Program-made: the position numbers and the translations under genes
Assembly: GCA_035649635.1 (NCBI GenBank)
Contig: DASRJE010000205.1
Coordinates: 11,066-75,065, forward strand
Reading direction: 5' to 3'
From: Gp6-AA40 sp035649635
GTDB taxonomy: Bacteria; Acidobacteriota; Vicinamibacteria; Vicinamibacterales; UBA2999
DNA: 64,000 nt
Shown: piece after piece, positions 14,878 to 23,692 of the stretch
Layout: the number at the start of each line of letters is the position of its first letter
Numbering within the stretch: the first letter of the stretch is position 1
Notes under the pieces: generated by a model
What the model saw: only the letters and a program-made list of their open reading frames with translations
The model's database searches: none
Told to the model about the DNA's origin: nothing

Positions 14878-17604
14878 CTACTCGTATCGCAGCGCTGCCA
14901 TCGCGCTGATGCGCGTGGCGCGGCGCAGTGGCGCGTAGCACGCGATGAATGCGACCACCAGGAACAGCGTCGTTGCCGCGAGGAAGGTCATTGCGCCTGG
15001 TGCCGTGATGCCGAAACGCTGCGCGGCGAGCAACCGTCCAACGCCCGCGCCGAGTGCCAGACCAATGACGAGCCCAATACCCACGAGCGTCATTCCCTGG
15101 CGAAGAATCATCGCCACGACGGCGGAGCGACCGGCGCCCAGCGAGAGGCGGATGCCGATTTCGCGCGTTCGGCGCGCGACCGAGTAGGCGGTAACGCCGT
15201 AGATGCCCATCGCGGCAAGCAGGATGCCCACGACGCCGACGCTTCCAGCAATGATCGCCGCCAGTCGAAGTTGGGTCTCGACCGGTCCGGTCTGCGCGCT
15301 CTCCAGCGTCTGCGCGGTCAGGACCGGAAGATTCGGATTCATCGACGTCACCACGGCCCGGATTTCGTCAGCGACGCTCGGTCCCGTCGTTCTGGCGAGG
15401 ATCGTAATTCCCGCAACATACTTCTGCCTCAAAGGCACGTACAGTGAGAGAGGCGCCTGGAAGTCCCGTGGCGATGTAAGGTCGCGAGCGATTCCAACGA
15501 CAACCAGCGGCGTTGCAGGGACATTCGAGGTGCTCCGCATGTCCGTATGAACGTGGACGACCTGTCCAATCGCGTCCTTGCCCGGAAAGAAGCGACGCGC
15601 CGCGGCTTCGCCGAGGATCGCCACTCTCTGTGCGTCATCGCGATCGAGATCGCTGAGATCCCGTCCCGCGATCAGCGGGATTTTCAAGGTCGCGAAATAC
15701 CCCGCATCGACGATATTCCAGTCAGGATAAAAGTAGCGCTGCCCCGGCGGCGGAGACACACCCGGCACGGTGACGCCTCCCATCGTCATCATGGTACCGG
15801 GACGAGGCAGGCGGTCGGTTAGCGTGGCGACTTCGACGCCAGGGATCGCGCGAACGCGATCGACTAATTGATGCGCAAAGAGGCCGCCAGTCGTCGCGGT
15901 GTAGCCGGCCATCGACAGGTTGACGGATGCAAGGTCGACGTGGCGCGCATCGAACCCGCGATCAACTGCAGTCACGCGCTCGACATCCCGTCCCAGGATG
16001 ACAGCCGTGATGACGAGCAGCGCGCTGAACGCGACCTGCGCCACTACAAACGCATTGCGCAGTCGCAGCCGATCCATCGGCGCTTGCGCATCGTCCTTGA
16101 GCGTGGACGCAACGTCGGTCCTGGACGCGTGCAGCGCCGGCGCAAGGCCGCAAAACACCGCGGCCATAAATGACAGCGCCAGCGAGAAGGTCACGACCTG
16201 TGGATCCAGCGGCACGGACACGTTGACGGGTAGAGGGAAAGCCGGCAGCAATGAGACGAGCAGCGACGTCATGGCGCGCGCCAGGATCAGACCGGCCGCT
16301 CCACCCAGCGCGAAGAGCAGGATCGTCTCCGTCAGCAATTGACGCACGACGCGTGCGCGCCCGGCGCCGATCGCGCTGCGCACGGCGATTTCGCGACGCC
16401 GAACCACGCCGCGAGCGAGCAGCACACCGGCCAGGTTCGCGCATGCGATGACCAGGACCACCGAAACGATCGACATCAGCAGCGCCAGGAATCCTGCGAC
16501 GATGACGCGAAGACCGTAGGGGACTGGTGAGGCGGCGGCAACACTCCAGACAAACGAGATGTCAGTAGGGGCAAGCCCGGGCGGAAGGAAGTCGTACTTG
16601 ACGGGAAACTCTTTGGCCAGCGCATCACCGATAGCCGCAATTTCGGCCGAGGCTCGAGCCCTCGGCACGCCGGCCTTCAGGCGACCTCCGAGCATCAACC
16701 AGTCTGCCTCCCGGGCAGTCAACAGCCGCGTTCCCGATTCGGCATTGAGTACCGCAACCATCGAGGTCGGGATCCAGAAGTCTGGCGCGACGACCGTCAT
16801 CCCCAGGAACCCCTGGCGGGCCACGCCAACGACGGTCAGCGGGTAGCCGTTCAAGTACACGGTACGCCCGACGATCGAGGGGTCGGAATCAAAGCGACGC
16901 ATCCAGAAGCGATGACTGAGGACGGCGATCGGGCTTGCCCCTGCTTCCTCGCCGTCGCTCGACCCGAACGTTCGACCAACGACTGCAGGAACGCCCAGGA
17001 CCTGGAAGTAGTTCGTCGAGACAACGCCGGCATAGACACGCTCGGCACCGACGTCGCTGACGCGCAAGCTCGTCGGTTGAAGTTCGAGTTGATAGCCGTA
17101 GACTCCGTCGAGCGTGGTTGCGCGCTTTCGAACCTCCAGGTAGGCGGGATAGGAAAACGGGTCGATTCCCGGTCCGCCACCTCTCTGCATCCGGACGATG
17201 TCGACCAGACGATCCGAGTCGGTCACACCGACGGCCGAGCGGAGCAGCAGGCCATTGACCACGGTGAAGATGGTGGTCGTCGCGCCGATGCCCATGGCAA
17301 GCGAGAGTGCGGCGGTCAGCGTGAAAACCGGATTGCGGGCCAGCAGGCGCGCGGCATAGCGAAGATCCTGCACGAGCGTGTCGAGAAACGCCCCGGCGCG
17401 CGCGTCCCGCACCTGCCCCTTGAGGGACTCGATACCATCGAGCTGAAGAAGTGCGGCACGTCGAGCGTCACGCGTCGACAGCCCTTTGCCACGGTGCTCA
17501 TCGATCAGCAGATCCAGCGCCGCGCGAAGTTCATCGTCCAGGTCCTGCTCGACGCGGTCACGCCTTACGATGTTGCGTACGATCGCTCGGAATCGTGTCA
17601 GCAC
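14878..17604 (-). CDS. ADOP-type ABC transporter permease (MacB/FtsX-like, acidobacterial duplicated form)
   Basis: A protein of about 908 residues. It has the N-terminal helical ADOP segment (DRVEQDLDDELRAALDLLIDEH), then the first MacB-like periplasmic domain and FtsX domain, and a duplicated second half ending in the FtsX helices (GVTAYSVARRTREIGIRLSLGAGRS). About eight transmembrane helices can be counted. No ATPase domain is present. Such permeases presumably work with a separate ATPase in mechanotransmission or export; the substrate is unknown. It lies 43 bp downstream of a PadR gene, the typical acidobacterial pairing. The start could be GTG 17604 (chosen) or TTG 17613; neither has a clear ribosome-binding site. 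Confidence 0.9.
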   Translation of the reverse strand: MLTRFRAIVRNIVRRDRVEQDLDDELRAALDLLIDEHRGKGLSTRDARRAALLQLDGIESLKGQVRDARAGAFLDTLVQDLRYAARLLARNPVFTLTAALSLAMGIGATTTIFTVVNGLLLRSAVGVTDSDRLVDIVRMQRGGGPGIDPFSYPAYLEVRKRATTLDGVYGYQLELQPTSLRVSDVGAERVYAGVVSTNYFQVLGVPAVVGRTFGSSDGEEAGASPIAVLSHRFWMRRFDSDPSIVGRTVYLNGYPLTVVGVARQGFLGMTVVAPDFWIPTSMVAVLNAESGTRLLTAREADWLMLGGRLKAGVPRARASAEIAAIGDALAKEFPVKYDFLPPGLAPTDISFVWSVAAASPVPYGLRVIVAGFLALLMSIVSVVLVIACANLAGVLLARGVVRRREIAVRSAIGAGRARVVRQLLTETILLFALGGAAGLILARAMTSLLVSLLPAFPLPVNVSVPLDPQVVTFSLALSFMAAVFCGLAPALHASRTDVASTLKDDAQAPMDRLRLRNAFVVAQVAFSALLVITAVILGRDVERVTAVDRGFDARHVDLASVNLSMAGYTATTGGLFAHQLVDRVRAIPGVEVATLTDRLPRPGTMMTMGGVTVPGVSPPPGQRYFYPDWNIVDAGYFATLKIPLIAGRDLSDLDRDDAQRVAILGEAAARRFFPGKDAIGQVVHVHTDMRSTSNVPATPLVVVGIARDLTSPRDFQAPLSLYVPLRQKYVAGITILARTTGPSVADEIRAVVTSMNPNLPVLTAQTLESAQTGPVETQLRLAAIIAGSVGVVGILLAAMGIYGVTAYSVARRTREIGIRLSLGAGRSAVVAMILRQGMTLVGIGLVIGLALGAGVGRLLAAQRFGITAPGAMTFLAATTLFLVVAFIACYAPLRRATRISAMAALRYE

Positions 17605-17610
17605 TTTGCC

Positions 17611-17647
17611 CAACTTTTGACTTTTTGACCTTTGACTTTGATCTGAC
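17611..17647. repeat. GTCAAA-type simple repeat between padR and the ADOP gene
   Basis: On the minus strand the short gap reads as repeated GTCAAAGG / GTCAAAAA / GTCAAAAG units. A similar GGTCAAAGGT piece follows lemA near 12843. It occupies most of the space where a ribosome-binding site would be expected. Confidence 0.5.
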
Positions 17648-17977
17648 CTAAGTCTCCAACGCCCTACTCATCGCGAGTGCCACTCGATTCCACTGCTCGG
17701 TAGCCTCGCCAAGCTGTCGCCGTCCTCTCTTGGTGAGCTTGTAGTACTTGGCTCGACGATTGTTCTCTGATGCTTCCCATTCCGACGTCAGCCAGCCCGA
17801 ATCCTCGAGCCGATGCAAGGCGGGGAAAAGCGAGCCCGGCTGCACTACGAACGTGCCACCGGTGATTTGCTCGATGCGTCGCGAGACGCCGAGACCGTGT
17901 AACTCGCCCGCCGACACCGCTTTCAGGATCAGGAGATCGAGCGTGCCTTGCAGCAGGCTCGCGCGCGGTTGCGACAT
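17648..17977 (-). CDS. PadR-family transcriptional regulator
   Basis: A 109-residue winged-helix protein. It has LLQGTLDLLILKAVSAGELHGLGVSRRIEQIT, PGSLFPALHRLEDSGWLTSEW and RRAKYYKLTKRGRRQLGE, the standard PadR DNA-binding domain without the long C-terminal helix, as in subfamily 2. PadR proteins are usually repressors of adjacent efflux or permease genes and are often autoregulated. The downstream ADOP permease is the expected target. ATG 17977 has AGAGG 5 nt upstream. Two operator-like repeats lie immediately upstream. Confidence 0.93.
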   Translation of the reverse strand: MSQPRASLLQGTLDLLILKAVSAGELHGLGVSRRIEQITGGTFVVQPGSLFPALHRLEDSGWLTSEWEASENNRRAKYYKLTKRGRRQLGEATEQWNRVALAMSRALET

Positions 17978-17984
17978 GTCGCCT

Positions 17985-18048
17985 CTCGTATCGAACGTCT
18001 ATACGAGCGCCAGTGTGTCGTTGTTCCTATCGAATGTCAATACGAGCG
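17985..18048 (-). promoter_or_regulatory. Putative PadR operator region: two copies of a 21-bp site
   Basis: Two near-identical 21-bp sites lie at 17989-18009 and 18028-18048. They share TATCGAA, then GTC, then ATACGAGCG, differing at two positions, and are offset by 39 bp. The proximal site is also palindromic: CTCGTAT (17985-17991), 9 bp, ATACGAG (18001-18007). It abuts the padR ribosome-binding site. The distal site overlaps a minus-strand TTGACA that could be a -35 box. This fits autorepression by PadR (inference). Confidence 0.6.
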
Positions 18049-18085
18049 GGCGGCCGCGACTCGTCCCTGGCCGGCCGGTTGATCG

Positions 18086-18589
18086 TCAGCGCCCGGTGGC
18101 TTGACCTGGTCGCAACAGCTCGTGGAGGGTTCCCGGCCGTCGAAGCTTGGTGATCCAGACGATCTGGCCGATATGAAGCGCATTGTGATGCGTGACGTGG
18201 AGCAGGACTTCCGCCACGGGCTTGTTCTTGTCGTTCGTCGGTTGAAGGAGCCGCTCGGGCGTCAGCGTTCGAAGAACCGCATCGACTCTCGCGGTCACGT
18301 CCATCCACACCTTCAGCACGTCGGCCTTCGTCGGCCCGCCGCGAGCGGCAAACTCGGCATCGCGATCGCGGACGCCGGGCGCTCCCCCGATCACGTGCTC
18401 GAGGAAATGACGATTCGATCCCGCCACGTGCAGCACGAGGTTGCCGACGGCATTTGACAGCTCATGCGGACGCCACCAGAGATCCTCCTCGCTTAAAACC
18501 TCGAGGCAGCGTTCGACCTGGTGAGGGAATTCCCCAACCAACCGGGCGGTGATGTGCCGGAGCAGGAAGGCATCGACAGTGTCTGGCAT
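18086..18589 (-). CDS. DinB-family (DUF1572-like) protein
   Basis: A 167-residue helical-bundle protein. HELSNAVGNLVLHVAGSNRHFLEHVIGG and VTHHNALHIGQIVWITKL carry the paired histidines of the DinB metal site. No substrate can be assigned. It is unrelated in detail to the DinB protein at 12893-13393. It starts at ATG 18589 and is divergent from the hydrolase gene, 62 bp apart. Confidence 0.87.
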   Translation of the reverse strand: MPDTVDAFLLRHITARLVGEFPHQVERCLEVLSEEDLWWRPHELSNAVGNLVLHVAGSNRHFLEHVIGGAPGVRDRDAEFAARGGPTKADVLKVWMDVTARVDAVLRTLTPERLLQPTNDKNKPVAEVLLHVTHHNALHIGQIVWITKLRRPGTLHELLRPGQATGR

Positions 18590-18651
18590 CCTCGTGATGA
18601 TAAGCTCAAATGTGCGCGTCCCGCAGCCGGGACAGCTGACACGACATCCGA

Positions 18652-19686
18652 GTGACCTTCACCCAGTCCGAGTTCCGGCCCCGATTCACCGGGGGCCACG
18701 TCCAGACACTGTATGCCTGGGCCAGGCCGCGAACGTTTCCGCGACTGCCTGCTCCCGTTGCCCGCTATTTCGACGTCGCCGCCGACGCCCGGGTGCTCGC
18801 ACACTGCCACTGGCAGGATCGCGCGCACGAACATCCCACGCTCCTCCTGCTGCATGGACTCGAGGGCTCGAGCCTGGCCCATTACATGGGCGGGATGGCG
18901 GACAAGGCGTGGGCACGCGGCTGGAACGTCGTGCGACTGAACCAACGCAATTGCGGCGATACCGAGCACCTGTCCCGCGGCTTGTACCACTCGGGTCTCA
19001 CCCACGATCCGCTCTTCGTCCTGCGCGAGTTGATCGCCCGCGACGGCATTCGCGCGCTGGCGGTGGCGGGCTATTCGCTGGGTGGCAATCTCACTCTGAA
19101 GCTGGCCGGCGACCTGGCCGAGGACGCGCCGCGTGAACTGAAGGCGGTGTGCGCCGTGTCGCCGACGATGGACCTGGCGGTGTGCGTGAATGCGTTGGAG
19201 CGCCGCTCAAACCTGGCTTACCAGTGGAATTTCGTGAGACGGCTCAAGGCACGGATGCGGCGAAAGGCGGCGGTGGTGCCAGGGCTGTTCACGCTCGAAC
19301 CGTTGCCGCGAATCTGGACCGTCCGTCAGTTCGACGAAGCCTACACGGCGCCCCATCACGGCTTCGCGGACGCGGCTGACTACTACCACCGGGCGAGCGC
19401 CATGCGCGTTGTCGATCGCATTCGAGTCCCGGCGCTGATTCTCACGGCCGCAGACGACCCGTTCGTGCCCATCGGGCCGTTTCAGCATCCCGCCGTCACC
19501 GGCAATCCATGCGTCACGACGATCGTCACGCGGCATGGCGGCCACTGCGCCTTCGTCGAGCACGCGACCGGTCAGTACGATGGCTATTGGGCGGAGGAAG
19601 AGGTCGTCCGGTTCGTCATAGGTCACGCAAATGGTCAATCAGCATCCGCCCGAACTCCGGCCCCTTCCCTTCCTCTTCGTGCTTGA
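18652..19686 (+). CDS. YheT-like alpha/beta hydrolase
   Basis: A 344-residue cytosolic alpha/beta hydrolase. Features are LLLLHGLEGSS (oxyanion region), VVRLNQRNCGDTEHLSRGLYHSG (YheT signature), nucleophile elbow AGYSLGGNLTLK, catalytic Asp in LTAADDPFVP and His in RHGGHCAFVE. Members hydrolyse short-chain esters; the physiological substrate is unknown. The start is GTG 18652. The last 71 bp overlap the convergent DUF72 gene, and the final ~20 residues look less conserved. Confidence 0.9.
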   Translation: MTFTQSEFRPRFTGGHVQTLYAWARPRTFPRLPAPVARYFDVAADARVLAHCHWQDRAHEHPTLLLLHGLEGSSLAHYMGGMADKAWARGWNVVRLNQRNCGDTEHLSRGLYHSGLTHDPLFVLRELIARDGIRALAVAGYSLGGNLTLKLAGDLAEDAPRELKAVCAVSPTMDLAVCVNALERRSNLAYQWNFVRRLKARMRRKAAVVPGLFTLEPLPRIWTVRQFDEAYTAPHHGFADAADYYHRASAMRVVDRIRVPALILTAADDPFVPIGPFQHPAVTGNPCVTTIVTRHGGHCAFVEHATGQYDGYWAEEEVVRFVIGHANGQSASARTPAPSLPLRA

Positions 19687-20323
19687 AGTAGACGAACACC
19701 TCGCCGCAGCGTGACGTCCGTTCTTTGATCGTCAGCGCCCAGCGGGCGATGTCGTCGGCGACGTATCCTTCATCGCGCAGCCGGAAATAGCCGTAGTCAG
19801 CGGTGATCTCGACCGGCGTCGACAACTTCTCGCTGTCGGCCACGCAGAGCGCCAGGTTCCTCGCGCGCAGCCGCGCGTAGACCTCCTCGTCCAGCCAGGA
19901 CACGTGACGGAATTCAAACGCCGCGCAGACGCGAGGCGGAAACGTGTCGAGGAACGCATCGAACAGCGCGAGGTCCTTCTTCAGGTTTGGCGGGAGTTGA
20001 AAAAGAAGCGCACCAAGCTTGGGGCCGAGGCTACCGGCCGTCTCCAGGAATTGACGGACCCGGTCACCGCAGTCGCGAAGACGGCTGTCGTGCGTAATCC
20101 GCTTCGGCGCCTTGAGCGTCAGCTTGAAACGCTCGGGCGTCGCGCTATTCCAGCCCGCGAGGATCTTTTCGTTGGGAGCCCGGTAAAACGTGTAGTTGAT
20201 CTCAACGGTCGGGAAGCGCTCTGCGTAATACGGCAGCATTTTCGCCGCCGGCAATGTCTCGGGATAGAAGCTCCCCTTCCACTCAGGGTAGTTATAGCCC
20301 GACGTCCCAATCCAAATCGCCAA
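19616..20323 (-). CDS. DUF72 domain protein
   Basis: A 235-residue protein matching the DUF72 (YecE-like) family from end to end: IWIGTSGYNYPEWKGSFYPE, YYAERFPTVEINYTFYRAP, FKLTLKAPKRITHD, LLFQLPPNLKKD, AAFEFRHVSWLDEEV, YGYFRLRDEGY and VFVYFKHEEEGKGP. The predicted fold is a TIM barrel and the function is unknown. The start is TTG 20323, only 6 bp after the ABC permease stop, which places it as third gene of that operon. It overlaps the end of the YheT-like gene by 71 bp. Confidence 0.92.
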   Translation of the reverse strand: MAIWIGTSGYNYPEWKGSFYPETLPAAKMLPYYAERFPTVEINYTFYRAPNEKILAGWNSATPERFKLTLKAPKRITHDSRLRDCGDRVRQFLETAGSLGPKLGALLFQLPPNLKKDLALFDAFLDTFPPRVCAAFEFRHVSWLDEEVYARLRARNLALCVADSEKLSTPVEITADYGYFRLRDEGYVADDIARWALTIKERTSRCGEVFVYFKHEEEGKGPEFGRMLIDHLRDL

Positions 20324-20329
20324 GTGGCC

Positions 20330-21709
20330 CTACGCTTCCCTCGCCCACCGCATCAGCGTCGCCATGTCCGGCGCCTTGCCGTGCATCAACAAGCCGACCT
20401 TGAAGACCTTGGCGGCAAACCAGGTCACCGCGCATGCTGCCGCGAGTCCGACCACCATCGTGACGAGCACCTGCCAGATCGGGGGCGGCGTCGCCGAGCC
20501 CAGTCGAATCATCATTGCGAACGTGTTGACGGGGGGAATGAAGCTGAGCGCGACGGAGAACGCCGAATTCGGCTCCCGACCGATGACCGTCGCGAACATC
20601 CATGGCGCCATGAGCAGCAGCATCACCGGTGTCATCAGCGACTGCGCTTCCCGCATCTCGTTGACCGCGGCGCCCACGGCGCTGAACACCGCCGCGAACA
20701 GCAGGTAGGAAATCAGAAAGAACACGATCAGATAGACGATCAGCAGCGGGTCGAGCAGGCCGAGCATCGCAAACGACATCAAGGTCACGAGCCCGAGGCC
20801 GATGTAGATCGCGAGCACGAGCATGCTGACGGCCATCTGCCCGAGAATCTTCCCTGCCATCAGCTCGATCGGCGACACGGCTGACAGCAGGACCTCAATC
20901 ACGCGATTCGACTTCTCCTCCACGGTCTGCGTCAGCAGCGTCTGGCCGCCAATCGTCACGCCGAAGACGAGCAGACCGGCGAAGACGAACGGCAGCATCC
21001 GATTGAAAGCGACGTTGGTCTGGCGCTCAGCGCCGGCAGCCACCGTCACCGATGCCGCACGGCGCACTCTCATCACCGCTTCCACTTCGTTGCGATTGAG
21101 ATTGTGAGCGCGAATCCGCGCGGCGACGAGCGATTCCCTGATGGCGTCGTAGAGCTCGGTCTCGAGGCGGTCGTCGATATTTTCGGGGATGAACAACTCA
21201 TACGACCCGTACTCCGCGGGGGCCGAGGCGATAACGGCGTTGGGCTGCACGACAATGAGCGCGAGGTGACGGAGACCGCCGGCGGCCACTGGTTCAGTCA
21301 GCCACTGCTTCTCGCGCTGAAGATCGGCGCTCGCAGTTCGCTCAAGAATCGTGAGTGCTGGCGCGGCACCGACCGTCCGTGCGATCGCCGTGGGACTGGT
21401 GGCCGCATCGCGGACGACGGCTGGCGTGTTCTGAAGTGCCCGCATGGCGCTGTCGCGGCGCCGCGCGGTGATGGCTTCAGCGGTCAGCGCCGTGCGCAGC
21501 GCACCCGCCACCTGCCCGGTCGGGTCGACGACAGCGACCTCGCCACGAACCGCCGGCACATTTCTGCTCGAGACCAGCGGAAACACCGCGATCAAGAGCC
21601 CGATGATTGCCGGCATCAGCAGCAGGCCAATGACGAAGCCCTTGTTCATGACGGCGGCCATGAACTCCCGGCGGGCGACGAGCCCGATTCGCCGCAGACT
21701 CTGCTTCAT
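20330..21709 (-). CDS. ABC-2 type transporter permease (NatB-like)
   Basis: A 459-residue inner-membrane protein. It has one N-terminal helix (FVIGLLLMPAIIGLLIAVFPLV), a ~200-residue extracytoplasmic domain, and then five helices including FVFAGLLVFGVTIGGQTLLTQTVEEKSNRVIEVLLSAVSPIELMAGKILGQ, the typical NatB/ABC-2 signature. Its ATG overlaps the stop of the ATPase gene (ATGA), so they form one transporter. Homologues export Na+ or drugs, but the substrate here is unknown. Confidence 0.92.
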   Translation of the reverse strand: MKQSLRRIGLVARREFMAAVMNKGFVIGLLLMPAIIGLLIAVFPLVSSRNVPAVRGEVAVVDPTGQVAGALRTALTAEAITARRRDSAMRALQNTPAVVRDAATSPTAIARTVGAAPALTILERTASADLQREKQWLTEPVAAGGLRHLALIVVQPNAVIASAPAEYGSYELFIPENIDDRLETELYDAIRESLVAARIRAHNLNRNEVEAVMRVRRAASVTVAAGAERQTNVAFNRMLPFVFAGLLVFGVTIGGQTLLTQTVEEKSNRVIEVLLSAVSPIELMAGKILGQMAVSMLVLAIYIGLGLVTLMSFAMLGLLDPLLIVYLIVFFLISYLLFAAVFSAVGAAVNEMREAQSLMTPVMLLLMAPWMFATVIGREPNSAFSVALSFIPPVNTFAMMIRLGSATPPPIWQVLVTMVVGLAAACAVTWFAAKVFKVGLLMHGKAPDMATLMRWAREA

Positions 21710-22764
21710 GCCAGGACTCCTTCCGCTCCGGCCGTCACGCTGGCGCGCAACGCTTCCGAAGCTACTTGGCTGCGCGATCCTTCCGTCACGATCCGCACGA
21801 AGACATCCTCGAGCCTGAGGCGCGCCAGCTCGATGCGTGCCGGGGCAACTGCCGCTGCCAGCCGCGGCATCATGCCCGCAGGATCGGTGCCCGGTATAAG
21901 TGTGATCCGGTAGCTGCCGTCGAGTGACTCGACGCGCTCGACGCCGATGACGGCGCTGAGGCTCGACGCGGTGGCGTTCGCGGCGAGGCCCGACGCAGTG
22001 GCGTGCGCGTCGAGGCTCGACGCAGTGGCAGTCTCGTCGAGGCTCGACGCAGTGGCATTCTCGTCGAGGGGCTCGAAATAAATGATGCGCGGGTCGAACT
22101 GACGCCTGAGCCCGGCCATCGCTTCATCGAGGACCTTCCGGCCCTGGTGAATCATCACGACGTGCTGGCACATCTCTTCGGCATGCGCCATGACGTGGGT
22201 CGAGAGCAGCACCGTTGCGCCCCGGCGATGTTCCCCGAGAATGTGTTCGCGAAGAACCCGAACGCTGACCGGATCCTGCCCGCTGAACGGTTCATCGAGA
22301 ATGAGCAGGTCGGGCTGGTGGATCACCGCGGCCAGAAACTGCACGCGCTGCAACATGCCTTTCGACAGATCCTCGCAGCGCTTGCCTTCGATGCCCGGCA
22401 GACCGATCTCCTGCAGCAACCTGGGCACCCGCGCCGCTGCATCCTCGGCGGCTAGCCCCTTCAACTCCGCCATGTAAATCAGGAAGGCGCCCACCTTCAT
22501 CTTCCGGTACACGCCGCGCTCTTCCGGAAGGTAGCCGATGCGGTCTTTCGCCTCCAGCGCCGAGCGGCGGCCCAGCACCGACAGCTCGCCGGAGTCGGGG
22601 AACAGGATCGACATGATCATCCGAATGCACGTCGTCTTTCCCGCCCCGTTTGGTCCGATCACGCCGTAGAGCGCGCCCCGCGGCACGACGAGATCCATGC
22701 CCTCGACGGCGACAGTCGCTCCAAATGTTTTCCTGAGATTCCTGAGCTCGAGCGCTGGCTGCAT
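21706..22764 (-). CDS. ABC transporter ATP-binding protein (NatA-like)
   Basis: A protein of about 352 residues. It has Walker A GPNGAGKTT, signature LSKGMLQRVQFLA, Walker B LLILDEPFSGQDP and H-loop STHVMAHAEE, and the C-terminal extension typical of NatA-type ATPases. The extension is interrupted by four tandem 9-residue repeats of the type ATASSLDEN (21958-22065). ATG 22764 was chosen; an in-frame TTG two codons upstream is possible. It partners with the downstream permease through a 4-bp overlap. Confidence 0.92.
   Translation of the reverse strand: MQPALELRNLRKTFGATVAVEGMDLVVPRGALYGVIGPNGAGKTTCIRMIMSILFPDSGELSVLGRRSALEAKDRIGYLPEERGVYRKMKVGAFLIYMAELKGLAAEDAAARVPRLLQEIGLPGIEGKRCEDLSKGMLQRVQFLAAVIHQPDLLILDEPFSGQDPVSVRVLREHILGEHRRGATVLLSTHVMAHAEEMCQHVVMIHQGRKVLDEAMAGLRRQFDPRIIYFEPLDENATASSLDETATASSLDAHATASGLAANATASSLSAVIGVERVESLDGSYRITLIPGTDPAGMMPRLAAAVAPARIELARLRLEDVFVRIVTEGSRSQVASEALRASVTAGAEGVLA
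21958..22065. repeat. Four-unit 27-bp tandem repeat within the NatA-like gene
   Basis: Units start at 21958, 21985, 22012 and 22039, each 27 bp. On the plus strand each begins GAGGCTCGACGC or a one-base variant. They encode the nonapeptides AANATASSL, DAHATASGL, DETATASSL and DENATASSL in the C-terminal part of the ATPase. The length keeps the frame, so the copy number may vary between strains. Confidence 0.85.
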
Positions 22765-22818
22765 TCTCAAGCGACCTTATATCACGCGGGTCGTGGAAGA
22801 ATTGTTAGAGTGAACGTG

Positions 22819-23676
22819 ATGCGCACGTTGTTCGTTCTGGTCGTGGCCTCGATCGCGTTGAGCGCTTGCGGACGGGCCCCTGACACCAACACACGTCAGT
22901 TCGACCTGCAAGGTCAGATCCTCGCCCTGCGGCCCGAACGACACGAAGTCGTGATCAAGCATCAGGACATCAAAGGGCTCATGCCTGGCATGACGATGCC
23001 CTTCACGGTGAAGGACGACACGCTGATCGCAGATAAGAAGCCGGGCGATCTGGTGACGGCAACGCTCGTGGTTGGAGAGACCCAGGCGTATCTCACCACG
23101 TTGACGACGACCGGGCATGCCGCTGTATCGGAAGCCGCTCCACCGCCGCCTCCCGATATCCTGGAGCCCGGACAACCCGTGAAGGATGCGGCGCTCGTCG
23201 ACCAGGACAACAAGCCGCGCCCGTTTTCGACGTTCAAGGGACACAGACTCGCTCTGACGTTTATCTACACGCGGTGCCCGCTGCCCGACTTCTGCCCGCT
23301 CATGGACAAGCACTTCGCCGCGATTCAGAAAACCATCATGAGCACGCCGGCGCTTGCCGACGTGCGGTTGGTGACCGTCACTCTCGATCCGGAATTCGAC
23401 AAGCCGGCTATCTTGAAGGCGTACGCCCGCCGGCGCGAAGCCGACCCGGCCGTGTGGACGTTCCTGACCGGCGAATCCGCGGAGGTGAACCGATTTGCGA
23501 CCCAGTTCGGCCTGTACGTTGAACACAATCCGCAAAACGCCATCGACATCACGCACAACCTTCGCACGGCCGTCATCGATCCGGAAGGCCGTCTGATCAC
23601 TGTGCACAACGGCAATTCCTGGACGCCGGCCGAACTCGTTGCCGACCTCACCGCCGCGCCCGCTCCCGCGCACTGA
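22819..23676 (+). CDS. Sco/SenC-family copper-redox lipoprotein with N-terminal CusF-like copper-binding domain
   Basis: A 285-residue protein. The signal ends in a lipobox (IALSACG). Residues ~20-75 (GQILALRPERHEVVIKHQDI, then PGMTMPFTV) match the CusF/YnfH copper-binding domain with Met/His ligands. After a Pro-rich linker comes a thioredoxin-fold Sco domain with FIYTRCPLPDFCPLMD and the conserved His in DITHNLRTAVID. Sco proteins deliver copper to cytochrome oxidase CuA. The cysteine motif is CX5C and not the usual CX3C. ATG 22819 was chosen; GTG 22810 is an alternative. Confidence 0.9.
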   Translation: MRTLFVLVVASIALSACGRAPDTNTRQFDLQGQILALRPERHEVVIKHQDIKGLMPGMTMPFTVKDDTLIADKKPGDLVTATLVVGETQAYLTTLTTTGHAAVSEAAPPPPPDILEPGQPVKDAALVDQDNKPRPFSTFKGHRLALTFIYTRCPLPDFCPLMDKHFAAIQKTIMSTPALADVRLVTVTLDPEFDKPAILKAYARRREADPAVWTFLTGESAEVNRFATQFGLYVEHNPQNAIDITHNLRTAVIDPEGRLITVHNGNSWTPAELVADLTAAPAPAH

Positions 23677-23692
23677 CCCGGTCGAACCGCCG

